NCBI GenBank assembly: GCA_963281255.1
Contig: OY725492.1
Span: 5,469,132 to 5,533,131, forward strand
Source of the DNA: Aphrocallistes beatrix
Taxonomy: Eukaryota; Porifera; Hexactinellida; Sceptrulophora; Aphrocallistidae
Direction of reading: 5' to 3'
Length of the DNA stretch: 64,000 bases
Position 1 is the first letter of the stretch; every line of letters begins with the position of its first letter. This document shows, one piece after another, positions 1-11,170 of the stretch. The notes under the pieces are model-generated. The model was given only the letters and a program-made list of their open reading frames with translations. It was not told the origin of the DNA and searched no databases. The position numbers and the translations under genes are program-made.

Positions 1-6
1 ACATAC

Positions 7-2062
7 CAGATTCCATTTTCTGTTGCTGAGGAGACGTGTCCCCGTTGGTGGTGTGGTTGGAGGGAGTTTTGGCGGGCTTTGACATCTGTGCCACTGCATT
101 CCTGAGGTCGATGTCCTCGTCTCTCTCCGTTCTGAGATTTGATTGGCTGAACTCTCCTCTCTCGAACCAGATCTCACTCCGAGACGGGAGCCCGCGCTCT
201 CCTAGCGACTGAAATAGAGATTGGAATGTAAAACATCCCAACAGCTGCTAGGATAGATGTGCATACCTCAGTGAGGAGTGGGTTGTCATCTTCGCTGCTG
301 AGTAATGTGTCGGAGTGGTAGTCAGGTGGCACGATGTCGACCTCTTTGATCCTATCTTTAGTTCTATTTTTAGTTTTAGCTCCAGTCTCCTCATCCCTCA
401 TGTCCCAATCATGGCGCAGCAGAGGTGGCTTAAAAGTGGCAGGAGTGGCCTCAGGTGTCGGTTCGACACTTCCCTCCATCATGTCATCCAGCTAGAGTGT
501 CAGAGTGTAACCTGAGATCTGATTGGTCCAGCTGACATAGGAACACACCTGCTGCTGGCTCTTGATGGCGGAGAGGTGGAAAAGTGGCACAGAGGTGTCG
601 CCCATGCCCTCCGTGCCACCTGGGAACATCTTGAGTGACTCGGCTAGTTTGAGTCTTCGCTTCAACTCTTCTCTCCGCTCCCTCTTCTTCTTCCGCCGCT
701 TCTCCTTGCTCAGTTCCAGATTCAGGAGTTTCAGTTCCGATTCTCCTTCCGACACATCTGCCACTTCTGAGTCTGAGGCGGGATGTGTCCTCTCTTCTGA
801 TTGGTCGATAAACGCGCGCATCTGCTCCCGCCACTTCAGCAGACTGCGCAGCTCACTCCTCCCCAACACCTGGATGTCCTAAAAATAGCACACGCGTATG
901 AGTGCTATTTATAGAATAGTGGCACACTTGATTTAATATATTCACGCCACAATTTCATGTTTTCACACCTTGAAGTAGGCTAACACCTCATCAGAAGTGT
1001 CGGGGTGTTTCCTAAACATCTCCACATCCACTTCCAAACAACTAGCGCCCTTTAACACTTCCAAGTGTCGCTGTGTCGTCACGAACTCAGAGAGTGGCAC
1101 AGGTCTGTAGAGGAGGGGGTGTGAGGTGTCGCTGTACCCCTCCGCGCGCCTCTTTTTCTTAGAGGAGAGCAGCTGTGACACTTGGATCTTATCTGGCGCC
1201 TTTTCTAGTTTCAGTGGCTGTGTCGTTTGTATTTCAGCCTCCTAAGCGACACCATTAACCACAATGTAATTACAATATAATCAGAATGTAATCACAATGT
1301 AATCACATTGTAATCAGAATGTAATCAGCTGATATTAGTCATTGTCACCTGGAAGACGTGTCGCGGGTCTAGGATCTTGGGGTCGATCTTGTCGGGCGCC
1401 AGATACCCTCTGCAGACTATAAATATCTCGGCGCTCTCCAGACGCGACGCCTCTGGTTTGGTGGCATTCACGTGGTGGAACAGCTGCTGACACACCCATA
1501 GCAACGCCGAGTAGTCTTTGGAACGGAACACCTTGGTCAGGAACCACCCGCCCTCTCTCAGGAAGTGGCACGCCAGCGACAGTGCCTTCAGACACAGCGA
1601 TACCTGCAAAACAAAATAAACACGGCTATTTATAGTATACACCTGTCTATTTATAGTAACCTGATCGAACGCGTCTTGTTCCCAGGCAGAGCCCATATTT
1701 GGAGCGCCATCGTTGAGCACTACGTCCGCTTTGGCGCCCTTTCCCAGCTCCTTCGTCAACATTCCACGGCACTGATCCGTTGTTATGTCGCACTGGAATG
1801 TCTTCACACCTGGAATGGGCGCAATAGGCACCAGGTCCACCCCGACAACGCGGCTGGAGACTGGCATGTGCTGCTGTGCCACCTGCAGCCAGCTGCCCGG
1901 GGCTGCGCAGAGGTCGACGAGACAGCTGGAACTGTCCAGGAATTGGAAGCGCCGGTTCAGCTGTAGCAGCTTGAAGGCCGCCCTGCTCCGGTACCCGGTC
2001 TCCCGGGCCAGCTGGTAGAACCGGTCCCGTCTCTGCTTCCCTATCTTGGCCTTCTTCCCCAT
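7..2062 (-). CDS. FTSJ3: FTSJ3/SPB1-type rRNA 2'-O-methyltransferase (C-terminus outside window)
   Basis: Nucleolar SAM-dependent methyltransferase of the Spb1 family, which acts in pre-60S ribosome maturation. Exons in transcription order: 2062-1661, 1603-1349, 1241-969, 878-549, 491-267, 172-7, and then a GT donor at 6-5, so more exons lie off the left edge. The start is ATG 2062, giving [19 protein letters not shown], which lines up with the family N-terminus. The FtsJ domain shows the SAM loop [13 protein letters not shown] and the K-D-K-E tetrad in [32 protein letters not shown] and [13 protein letters not shown]. The DUF3381 region follows (exons 3-4), then a Lys/Arg/Glu-rich segment, an acidic stretch, and an IWFERGEFS segment matching the WFSKG-type motif before the Spb1 C-terminal domain. 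It ends 134 bp from the CFAP58 stop on the same strand. Confidence 0.93.
1263..1326. repeat. Short tandem repeat in FTSJ3 intron
   Basis: About five imperfect copies of a 12-bp AATGTAATCACA-like unit in the intron between FTSJ3 exons 2 and 3. No other signal is seen there. Confidence 0.7.
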
Positions 2063-2195
2063 TCTCAAACGGCTAAACAGCTAAACGGGTAAACGAATAA
2101 CGAATGGAAAGCAATAGGCCCATCTTAGCACTGAGTCCGCATAGTGTATAATGAGTACATGTGTATAATAGATAGAGTGAGTAAATAGGAAAGTG

Positions 2196-5100
2196 TCAGG
2201 CCGAGATCTTGGCGGGCGGCTTCATGTTGAACCCGCCACCTGCGAACCTTGGGTGGTCCCCGCGGGGGGCGGCAGGGGGGTGCGGGCCCTCCGTCATCTG
2301 CGCCAAGGCGCGCTCCCTTTCGCGGCCCTGCTGCTCCCTCTTCTTCTGCAGGTAGAACTTCTTCTTCACCTCCTGCAGCTCGCGAGACAGGCGGTCGGAC
2401 TCCAGGCGGTTCTCGGCGATCTGGGACTGGTACATGTTGAGCTCGGAGGCCATGCTCTTCATCTGCTTCGTCTTCTCCCGTAGGGTCTGCTGGTACAGCT
2501 GCAGCTGCTGGCTCACCTCAGGGCCCGGGTTCTTCTCCAGCATGCGACGCAGTTCTATAAATAGACACGATGTAAGGCCTATAAATAGCGAGTCTATAAT
2601 TAGAACACGTGCCTAGGTATAGCCGCTCTTTCTCCTGGATCTGCAGCTCCTTCTCCACCGCCTCCTCCGTCTTGTGGATGAGTCGCTTCTGCAAGGTCTG
2701 GATCTTCTGCAGGAGTTCAAAAGTGCTCGGGTCGCTGCCTTCAAGTTTACGCCACCTAGGACACACGACACATTGACCACTTCGAATGGCGGACACTTCG
2801 TCGCTCGGACATTTCGTCCCCTAAAATGTCCCTTTCGCACTTACTGATTTCTCAATCAAAATGCCTCATTTTAACCATTTTTTTCAAACATACTCCACTC
2901 CAAAAGCCTCACTTTCCGTTCCTTACATATTAGTGCGTTTATTTTAGTCTCTAATGAGACAAAAGTTCGTGGACGAAAATTCCAGGGACAAAAGTTCGTG
3001 GACGAAAATTCCAGGGACAAAAGTTCCGGCGACGAAGTGTCCGATTACCGACCACTTCACGCCTCAGAGGTGTGAGGTGTCCTACCTGTGTACGTTCATG
3101 GGGTTCTCCAGCTCCTCCTCCAGGGCCTTGCAGCGGGTCCGCTCCTTGATCAGCTCCCGCTGTGTGTGGTGCACCTCCCTTCTGAGCTCGTCCACATTGG
3201 CCACCGTGTGGTGGAGCAGCCCCTTCTCCCGCCTGAGGTTCCGTACCTCCGCCATCAGGATGCGGATGTCCTCCACGCGGGCTCGGTACTGGACCTCTCC
3301 CTTGGACAGGGTGCTCGTCTGGATCTTGATCTTCTCGTACAGGAGCGCCAGCTCGTCGTTGCGGCGGATCAGCTGAGTTCCGAGGATGTCCCGCTCGTTT
3401 ATCACCTGTGAACAGCTGGTAAGACCTGGAACAGCTGGGCGCGGCTATTTATAGACCTGCTCCAGCTGTTTCTTCTGTCTGAGTCTCTCTCCGTCCGCCT
3501 CGGCGATGATCTTGTTCAGCTTCCGCTCCTCCGCCCGCTGGTTGTCCAGGTGCTGCTTCAGAGCTGTCAGTTCCAGTTTGCGCTGTGTGAGGTCGTGGTT
3601 GAGGCCTTCCTTCTCCTTCTCCACCCTCAGGTGCTCGTTCTTCTCCCGCAGGAGGGAAGCGTCACTGGTCGCGATCTCGTCTTTCAGCTGGTCGATCTAA
3701 CGGACACGGGTGTTAAGTGGTTCAATGTGTCTTCTTAGGAACACCAAGTGGTTATTCGTATGCCACTCTTCAATCGTGTATTTCTCCTATCTCCTTTACT
3801 TCATAATAGTTGGGTAGTTTCTCTTCGTGTTGACATCAACAGAAAATGTAAACAAATTTCATCTGTTTATAAGTAATCCCATTGATAATATCCTGCTAAC
3901 TCATCATGGAATGTTCCATCAAATCCATCTATTTATAGCTCTAGCTACTATAAATAGAATCTGTACTAAGCTTACATTTGGAATAGCTAGATGACTCACC
4001 AAGAACATTCTTCACAGAAAGTGAATAGAGTGGATCTGGTATTACATCATCTCCCATAAGCACCAGTGCAATGTAGAATAAATAGTGGCAGAAAGTGGCA
4101 CTATAAAACAGAACTACCACTTGCAGACACAAAATGGCAGGACGGTATCCAGGAGGAGGTAATGATGGCTTGGTGGCGGCTGCCATCTCGAAGCTAACTG
4201 GCAACAACGTCTTGTCTCAGCAGGAATACGTGGAGAAATACGGAGAATTGAAAGTGGGTCGAAAATATAACCTTTCCATGGGACACGAGAACTCCCTCCA
4301 CCTCAGTGGGATGGACACCCCAAGGCGCTTCTCTGTGTCAGAAAGTGAGAATGTGTCGCGATTATTCGTACGCGACACAGTAGACAAGATCCACTCGATA
4401 GTGGCAGACCTAGACATGGACACTGTGAGAGAGCTGAAGCGAAAGATCACAGAAGAGACAGACGTGAGCTCCTACGACCAGCTGCTCACGTACGGGGGGA
4501 AGGTGTTAGCCGACGCCGACAAACTGTCGCAGTACTCATTGTGTCGCGAGGCCACCATCCTCCTCGGCAACATGAAGATCACAGGGGGCGATGGGGGCAA
4601 TATGGGGATCACAGTTGGGAGGGACAGGGAGGCATGGTACCTGGACCAATCAGAACTTGCGCCGAGCTGGGACTGCGATTTCACACACATGCAGGACGAT
4701 AAGCTGGAGTACAAGCGAGGGGGATACAACTACAATAGGCCGTACGGATGGAGGAGATTCGCCTTGAACGTGTTGAACCGCTACGACAACGGGAACAACA
4801 CGTGGCTGGGGGAGTCCGGGATGCGGACACAGGAGTCTCCGGGAGAGTGGGCGGTGTCCTTCCATGGAGAGATGGAGCACGAGGTGATGCCTGGGATCGG
4901 GGGACTGCGGTACGAGAAGAGGGTCTACTCCTCCCCAGACATCGAGTCCGCCAAGTTCAAGGTGTTCGATAAGAAGTTCCAGCACAACGGCACGTGGTAC
5001 ATCGCCGTCTTCCAGGCCAGAATCAACCCAAAGAAAATGGTAGTCAGACATGATGGGTGCTTCGGGTGCGGAATGGAAGACATACGTCGTTACGGACTCT

Positions 5101-5706
5101 GCATTAAGAAAGCAGCTTAGCTAACTCCTAACTCCTAACTCTGTTTGTTTGTTTGTTTACTTGTTTGGCTATTTTGCTTTTAGATAGCATTTACTCATGC
5201 CTGTAGCTTGGTAACCATTTATAATAAGAGTATGTGTTAAGAAGCTTGTATTCACGTGTCTCATTCTCACCACTACATGTTAGCGATGCAGGGTAGCCTA
5301 GACGACAGAAACGGAGAATTGGAATTTAAACTCGCCCCAGCAGGAGTTTATCCCAATTGCGCTTGTGCCACATAACACCTGGAGCTATGGAAGAGAATTC
5401 AAGCACTGATTGGCCAATACACAGTTAAATCTTAAAACAACATGAGTGTCCAGCATAGTGATGCGTAAGGTCCTCAGGCATGCACTTATTTCAGTTCCAT
5501 ACCTGGTGCGTCATGATCTTGATCTTGCGCTTGAACTCGGATATCTCGTCCTGCGCTTCTATGAGGTTCTTGGAGTAGAGGTTCCTGTCAGACCTAGCGG
5601 CCTCGTACAGATTCTGCTGCTGCTTCAGATCTTTGTCCGCCTCCGCTATTTTCTTCCTCAGCTCGAATATCTTCATCTCCTTCTTCTTCACCTGAACACA
5701 ACAGTT

Positions 5707-5738
<32 letters not shown>

Positions 5739-8700
5739 AAACAACAACAACAACAAGAAGCATATGTCCATCATTCTTCAATACACACAGCTCTACCTCG
5801 TCCATAGACTCAGTGCACTGCTTCATCACGTCCTCCGCCTCAGCGAAGTAGCTCTCTCGCTCCTTCTCCAGAGCCTTCACGTGCTTCCTCACGGCCCCCA
5901 GCTCCCCCTCCGTGTCCCCGCGGTCCCGCTCCAGGTTCTGCAGCCGCGTCTCCTACACACATTCTATTATTAGAACTCGATAGTCTTATTAGAACTTGAT
6001 AGTATATTCTTGCTAACTCCTCAGTCAATACCCATGGTCCAGGGCTACAAAACTAAACAACCAACAAATCTATAAATAGCCTACAGCTCTATAAATAGCC
6101 TACAGAGCTATAAATATCCTAGAGCTATAAATATCCTACAGAGCTATAAATATCCTACAGAGCTATAAATATCCTACAGAGCTATAAATATCCTACAGAG
6201 CTATAAATAGCCTACAGAGCTATAAATATCCTACAGAGCTATAAATATCCTACAGAGCTATAAATAGCCTACAGCGATATAAATATCCTACAGAGCTATA
6301 AATATCCCAGAGCTATAAATATCCTACAGAGCTATAAATAGCCTACAGAGCTATAAATATCCCAGAGCTATAAATATCCTACAGAGCTATAAATAGCCTA
6401 CAGAGCTATAAATAGCCTACAGAGCTATAAATAGCCTACAGAGCTATAAATAGCCTACAGCGATACAAATATCCTACAGAGCTATAAATATCCTGATACC
6501 TGGAGCTTGATCATGCCTTCCTTCCGGTCCACTTCGGTCTCGGTCTTGCGCAGCAGCTTCTTGGTGTTGTCTCTCTCCCGGAGGAGGTCGTCCATCTGTC
6601 TCTGCTTGGAGTCGGCGAGCTTCTTGATCTGATCCACCTCCCGCTCCAGACCCGAAATCTGCGCGCGCAAAGTGTCCTTCTCCATTTCCAGTTTGCTCTT
6701 CTCCTCCTCCTTCTGCGTCACCCTCTTCTGCAGCCTGTCCCTCTCCCGCGACACCTGTAGGTGTGAAGTGGCAGAAGTGTCGGTAGGACAGTAATGCAGT
6801 GGTTTTATAGTATTTTTCCATCTTTCTGGACCCTTCCATTAACCATACAAAATCCAAACATGTTGATCTCAGATTAAAACCACAATGTCTGAGAACGTGT
6901 CGATGTGTCACATACACAGATTGTGTCGGTGTGTCACAGTATACAGAATGTGTCGGTGTGTCACATACACAGATTGTGTCGGTGTGTCACAGTATACAGA
7001 ATGTGTCGGTGTGTCACAGTACGCAGATTGTGTCGGTGTGTTACAGTACACAGATTGTGTCGGCGTGTCACAGTACACAGATTGTGTCGGTGTGTCACAT
7101 ACACAGATTGTGTCGGTGTGTCACAGTATACAGAATGTGTCGATGTGTCACATACACAGATTGTGTCGGTGTGTCACAGTATACAGAATGTGTCGGTGTG
7201 TCACAGTACGCAGATTGTGTCGGTGTGTCACAGTACGCAGATTGTGTCGGTGTGTCACAGTACACAGATTGTGTCGGTGTGTCACAGTACACAGATTGTG
7301 TCGATGTGTCACAGTACACAGATTGTGTCGCTGTGTCACAGTACACAGAATGTGTCGATGTGTCATAGTACACATATTGTGTCGGTGTGTCACAGTACAC
7401 AGAATGTGTCGGTGTGTCACAGTACACATATTGTGTCGGTGTGTCACAGTACACAGAATGTGTCGGTGTGTCACATACACAGATTGTGTCGGTGTGTCAC
7501 ATACACAGATTGTGTCGGTGTATCACAGTACACAGAATGTGTCGGTGTGTCCCATATTGTGTCGCTACCTTGGCGGACTCCTGCTTGACAGAGGCCAGCT
7601 CTTCCTCCCTGCTCTTCAGCTCGCGGTTCTTGGCCTCCATCTCCTCGGAGAGCTGGTCGTTGTACTCGGTCAGCTGGTAGTACTGCCCCTGCAGCTTCCC
7701 GTGCTTGCCCTCCAGCAGCTCCAGGTCCCGTCCCTGCCTCTCAATCTGCCCTCTCAGGTCTGACATGTCTCCGTCCAGGCGGAACTTCTCCTCCGTCAGC
7801 TGATTCAGCTCAAGCTGTTTAGCTGCGATATCCCTGTCACGCGACTCCAGCTCCCCTGGTTACGTGAGAGGTGTGAAGGAATGTGGCACAGAGTGGCATA
7901 CAACTCACCTTTCTTCTTCTCTAGCTCCTCTTCCGCCTGTCTACGTCTGCTAACCTCCTTGTACTCGTTCTGTTTGTGGATTTTGGTCTCCTTCTCGAGT
8001 CCCGACACTCGCACCTCTGCCATCTCGCACTTCTGCTCTGCCACTGACACCTCCTCTTGAGCGCGACTCAGCTGGACCCGGAGACCTGACACCTCGTCTA
8101 GGGTCTCCTCCAGCTGTTTCGTCAGCTGTTCCTTCTCTTTCGATAGTTCTTGTGTCTGCTGTTCCCCGCCAAAGTTCAATCCCGCGCCCTTTTCAACCAG
8201 CGTCGTCAGGTTAGCGATCTCCACCTACGAAGAGGAGCAGCCAATGGAACTGAGGGACATATGCCTACATCGTCCTACTCCTCATACTCTGAATAGAACT
8301 AGACTAATCCATGGTTCACATTCATGCCAACCTCTGCAAGGAAAAAGAGGAACATCAGTATTTCAGCGGGACATTGAGGTATTGAGTGTGACATTACTTT
8401 CAACATATGTCCGAAAAAGCGGGACGTCCAAGCCAGGAGCGGGACAGTTGGCAGGTATGGGCCATAAACTCATAGTCAACCAGAACCTAATATCACACAT
8501 AGTTCCAATAGGAACTATCGTACCTTGAGCGACTGGATGGTCTGCCTCCCTCGCTGCTCCTTCTCGTGGGAGGTCTCCAGCATGTTCCACAGCTTCTCGA
8601 TCTCTTTCTTCAGAGACACGATGGTGCTCTTGTCGTCCTGGCTCAGCTTCAACACCTCCGACACTTTAGCCGCGTGGCTAGCGATCTCGGCATTCAGCTC

Positions 8701-9470
8701 TCTAAAATTATAATATAGTTCACATTCCTGACACATCGTACAGACGGACAATTGGGGAGTCCGTAACACACGAATGCCTCACAACATTGTGTACAAGGAA
8801 TGCACCAGGGATACGAGACATAAAGACATAATCCATGGTGTGTTGAGACATAATATCCCTTAGTCGATACCCTGAGGGTCATGTTATCATAAATATATCA
8901 CTTCAGACTCAATGGCTCATGTGAGGAACCATTTAGAGTGAGGAGATATCGAGTTTTGATTTATTTAAGTTATGATAGGGAATAGAAAATATCCGTTGAA
9001 GACTCATTTGTGAGTCGATCACGGTCAACCAAGGCCACTTGTCACCTCTAAGCATGGTGGCGATGGGTAGCAGTGGCAGAGTTTAAATCTGGAAATGGGA
9101 TTGACTAATTAAATCTTGAATAATTGAAATCTGAAATCAAATAATCTCATTCTAGTACACCGTTCTCATCCATGGTTCCACAACTTATTGATACTCCAAA
9201 TACTTTGTCTCATGGGACGTTGCTATGAAGTAGTGGAACAGGAACCAAGCTAGTTCCGGCTACGCACCTGCACTTGGTGACGAGTCTCTTCTCAGACTCG
9301 TGGCTCTTCCTCAGGGCCTGGTGCAGCTTCTCGTACTCCGCCCGGAACTTCTCCAGACTCTTGTCCCCCATCAGCTCCTGCAGCACGTCCTGGAAGTCTC
9401 GCTCCAGCGCCTCAAACGCGTCCTCCGCGATGCTGGGGGCCTGGGGTTTCCCCGCCTTTTCTTCTGCCAT
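2196..9470 (-). CDS. CFAP58: CFAP58, cilia- and flagella-associated coiled-coil protein
   Basis: Long coiled-coil axonemal protein (CCDC147) needed for motile cilia and sperm flagella. Eleven exons: 9470-9268, 8701-8524, 8224-7909, 7855-7569, 6754-6500, 5952-5797, 5691-5503, 3696-3457, 3405-3086, 2755-2613, 2554-2196. They sum to 2646 bp, or 881 aa, close to the human length (about 870). The start is ATG 9470 (MAEEKAGK). Family landmarks include ERDFQDVLQELMGDKSLEKF, LKLSQDDKSTIVSLKKEIEK, LKQQQNLYEAARSDRNLYSK, ERDILGTQLIRRNDELALLY, KERTRCKALEEELENPMNVH and a Gly/Phe-rich tail. The last intron (2612-2555, 58 bp) uses a GC donor. Intron 3697-5502 holds an antisense-oriented gene, and introns 5953-6499 and 6755-7568 hold minisatellites. 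Its presence implies motile cilia. Confidence 0.95.
4134..5120 (+). CDS. Intronless ubiquitin-like domain protein with a possible ART-like C-terminal domain
   Basis: A 328-aa single-exon gene on the strand opposite its host, inside CFAP58 intron 3697-5502. A TATA-like CTATAAAA lies at 4101, about 30 bp before ATG 4134. Residues 75-152 form a ubiquitin-like fold (a VRELKRKITEETDVSSYDQL helix-turn, then LLTYGGKVLADADKLSQYSL and ATILLGNMKITGG), ending in Gly151-Gly152 like ubiquitin. Residues 195-300 carry a second block: RPYGWRRFALNVL, NNTWLGESG, EWAVSFHG (His244-Gly245), GLRYEKRVYSSPDIESAKF (Tyr265) and VFQARINP. I recognise this block from uncharacterised fungal and protist proteins. The SFHG...RVYSSPD spacing recalls the HG...GIY motifs of ADP-ribosyltransferases, but that is inference. 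The N-terminal 70 residues are not recognised. The catalytic role is unknown. Confidence 0.85.
   Translation: MAGRYPGGGNDGLVAAAISKLTGNNVLSQQEYVEKYGELKVGRKYNLSMGHENSLHLSGMDTPRRFSVSESENVSRLFVRDTVDKIHSIVADLDMDTVRELKRKITEETDVSSYDQLLTYGGKVLADADKLSQYSLCREATILLGNMKITGGDGGNMGITVGRDREAWYLDQSELAPSWDCDFTHMQDDKLEYKRGGYNYNRPYGWRRFALNVLNRYDNGNNTWLGESGMRTQESPGEWAVSFHGEMEHEVMPGIGGLRYEKRVYSSPDIESAKFKVFDKKFQHNGTWYIAVFQARINPKKMVVRHDGCFGCGMEDIRRYGLCIKKAA
5141..5160. repeat. (GTTT)n tract
   Basis: Simple tetranucleotide repeat just after the stop codon of the ubiquitin-like gene, inside the CFAP58 intron. Confidence 0.8.
5709..5757. repeat. (CAA)n microsatellite in CFAP58 intron
   Basis: Trinucleotide CAA run with a few interruptions, filling much of the short intron between CFAP58 exons 5952-5797 and 5691-5503. 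Confidence 0.9.
6062..6497. repeat. 19-bp minisatellite built on TATAAATA
   Basis: About 23 tandem copies of a CTATAAATATCCTACAGAG unit (some 16-bp variants; AT-CC and AG-CC alternate) ending 3 bp before the donor of CFAP58 exon 6754-6500. Each unit has a TATAAATA core, either CTATAAATAG or CTATAAATAT, so the array is a dense block of MEF2-like or TATA-like sites. Confidence 0.95.
6893..7566. repeat. ~27-bp minisatellite (GTGTCGGTGTGTCACAGTA type)
   Basis: About 25 tandem units of 27 bp and 23-bp variants filling the CFAP58 intron 6755-7568. The core is TTGTGTCGGTGTGTCACA, with unit variants CACAGATT, CACAGAAT and CATACACAG. All three plus-strand frames stay open through much of it because the unit has no stops. 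This is repeat behaviour and not coding evidence. Confidence 0.95.
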
Positions 9471-9592
9471 CGCCTGTCGCTATTTATAGAACAACCGCAT
9501 CAGTGATAGGTGGCACGGAAAAAGGTGTCAAAAGACAAATATTAATATCGGCACATATATACACAAAGCAGACATAAAAACTTAAAACTTTT

Positions 9593-11170
9593 TTACAGAA
9601 TGGCGTTGATGGAGTTGTTGGACTGCCACTCCAGGGCTTCGTCATCTGAGAGTGGCTCTTCCGGGCAGTAGAGCGACACTTCTCCATTCCAGGCGCGAAT
9701 GAATGCGTCTAGGAGAGAGTCCAGCGAGTCCGCGTGGCAATCGAACCCCTCGATAGCATAGCAACCATTTGGTTCGCTAAGAATGCAGTGGTGCAACACT
9801 CTGTGTCTCATTCTGATTGAGAGCGCCAGCTTGTGCCGCGTGGTTTCACGATAGCGCACTAGGAATGTGCCAGGCGCCATTTCCGCCAGGATCTCCTCGG
9901 CGTACTGGCGCGTGATGGAGCTGAGCACGGAGCGTCTGAGGTTGAAGGACGGAGAGGGCGGGAACAGCTCCGGTTCGGTTATGTTCATATGGTTTGACAC
10001 CTCGATGAGGTTCTCCAGTGCCGGCGCGGGACGCAGACGTTCCGGCACGTCGGGAGGAACCGGCTCCAGGTTCTCGTAGTCCGGCGGCGTGGAGGGGGAG
10101 TCCTGGTGGTTCTGAGGAGTGGCGGAGTGCTCGGAGAGAGCGGACAGTGCCGGGTGTGTCCGCGTATGCACCCACTCAAGTGGCGCGTAAATTTCGCCCG
10201 CCACTTCGGTGAGCGAGTGCGGGAGAGAGGCGGAGCGGTGGAAGCGTGGGGGGTCCATGACCGGGACGAGCGAGGAGTGGAGCGCGTCGATGGAGGCGGG
10301 CGTGTAGGTGTCCCACTGCAGGAAGTTGGCGTAGTTGTCGAAGGTCTCCATGGTGTCGGCGGTGTCGCCTAGCGGGGAGCCGCTGCTGTCGTCGGAGAAG
10401 TGGAGCGCGGAGAGGTCCTGGAACTTGGAGGTCTTGGACAGCTCGTCCATGGCCCCCAGGTCCTCCATCCCGCCCGTCCGCTGCAGGTGTTGGCGCGGTT
10501 TCCGCTGCTCCAACAGAGCGGCCGACACATCCGGCAGCGAGATTATGTCCGCGTCCACCTCCCCCAGGCTGGGGGGTCCGGAGGTGAGGAGTGGCATGGG
10601 GGTGGAGGGCGCGCTCTCGTACCAGCGCATGTTGTTGAGCGGGAGGTGGCAGTCCGCCAGGGAGCGCCGGGTGACTCGGCTCCGCCGGCCCAGGTCCCCG
10701 TCCGTGGGGGAGCTGTCCGTGGAGCGGGAGTTGCGCGCGCGGCGGCAGAACTGGAGGTACTCGGAGGGTGCGCCGTCGTCCACGCAGCGGGACCAGGAGC
10801 CCACGCTGGAGAGCGAGTTGATGGAGTAGACGGACCGCTGGGAGGCCTGGCGCCGGGGGGAGAAGTCCCCGCGCGACGCCTCGATGATGTGCATCATCCA
10901 CTTGGCGCGGTGCAGCTCGCTGGGCACGCGGAAGAAGTAGGTCTTCTCCGCCGCCAGGGAGAACTGGAAGTTGTTGCGCTTGCTCTTGCCCATCTTGCAA
11001 GTGGCGCCCTCAGGAATGTGGATTTGTGTCGGGGTCTGGTTCAGGTCGTGGAACAGGAGCAACTGGCGCCCGATCAGCTGAACGTAGAAGCACTTCCATC
11101 GCTTCACTTTCATCTCCAAGTGTCCATCCAGCATGCTCACCCCGCTCACTCCCACTGGGTGCTGCTGCAT
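9593..11170 (-). CDS. PH-SH2 adaptor protein (intronless)
   Basis: A 525-aa single-exon protein; ATG at 11170, stop TAA at 9593. Residues ~14-97 form a pleckstrin-homology domain (LDGHLEMKVKRWKCFYVQL ... ELHRAKWMMHIIEAS). Residues ~415-495 form an SH2 domain with the GTFLVRYRET phosphotyrosine-binding Arg, HHCIL with the beta-D His, and a FDCHADSLDSLLDAFIRAW end; the usual N-terminal WxxG signature is weak. The ~310-residue Ser/Pro-rich linker carries candidate phosphotyrosines (EYLQF, DYENLEP). The PH-then-SH2 order recalls STAP and SH3BP2 adaptors downstream of tyrosine kinases, but I cannot assign an ortholog. It lies 122 bp upstream of the CFAP58 start on the same strand. Confidence 0.85.
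   Translation of the reverse strand: MQQHPVGVSGVSMLDGHLEMKVKRWKCFYVQLIGRQLLLFHDLNQTPTQIHIPEGATCKMGKSKRNNFQFSLAAEKTYFFRVPSELHRAKWMMHIIEASRGDFSPRRQASQRSVYSINSLSSVGSWSRCVDDGAPSEYLQFCRRARNSRSTDSSPTDGDLGRRSRVTRRSLADCHLPLNNMRWYESAPSTPMPLLTSGPPSLGEVDADIISLPDVSAALLEQRKPRQHLQRTGGMEDLGAMDELSKTSKFQDLSALHFSDDSSGSPLGDTADTMETFDNYANFLQWDTYTPASIDALHSSLVPVMDPPRFHRSASLPHSLTEVAGEIYAPLEWVHTRTHPALSALSEHSATPQNHQDSPSTPPDYENLEPVPPDVPERLRPAPALENLIEVSNHMNITEPELFPPSPSFNLRRSVLSSITRQYAEEILAEMAPGTFLVRYRETTRHKLALSIRMRHRVLHHCILSEPNGCYAIEGFDCHADSLDSLLDAFIRAWNGEVSLYCPEEPLSDDEALEWQSNNSINAIL

Noticed and set aside
6062..7566. CRISPR-like arrays
   Set aside because: Units are directly tandem with no unique spacers, and the DNA is eukaryotic.
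6885..7763. Long plus-strand open frames (up to 292 codons) with Cys/Val/His repeats
   Set aside because: They are the stop-free translation of a minisatellite, open in several frames, and their 3' part overlaps a CFAP58 exon in antisense.
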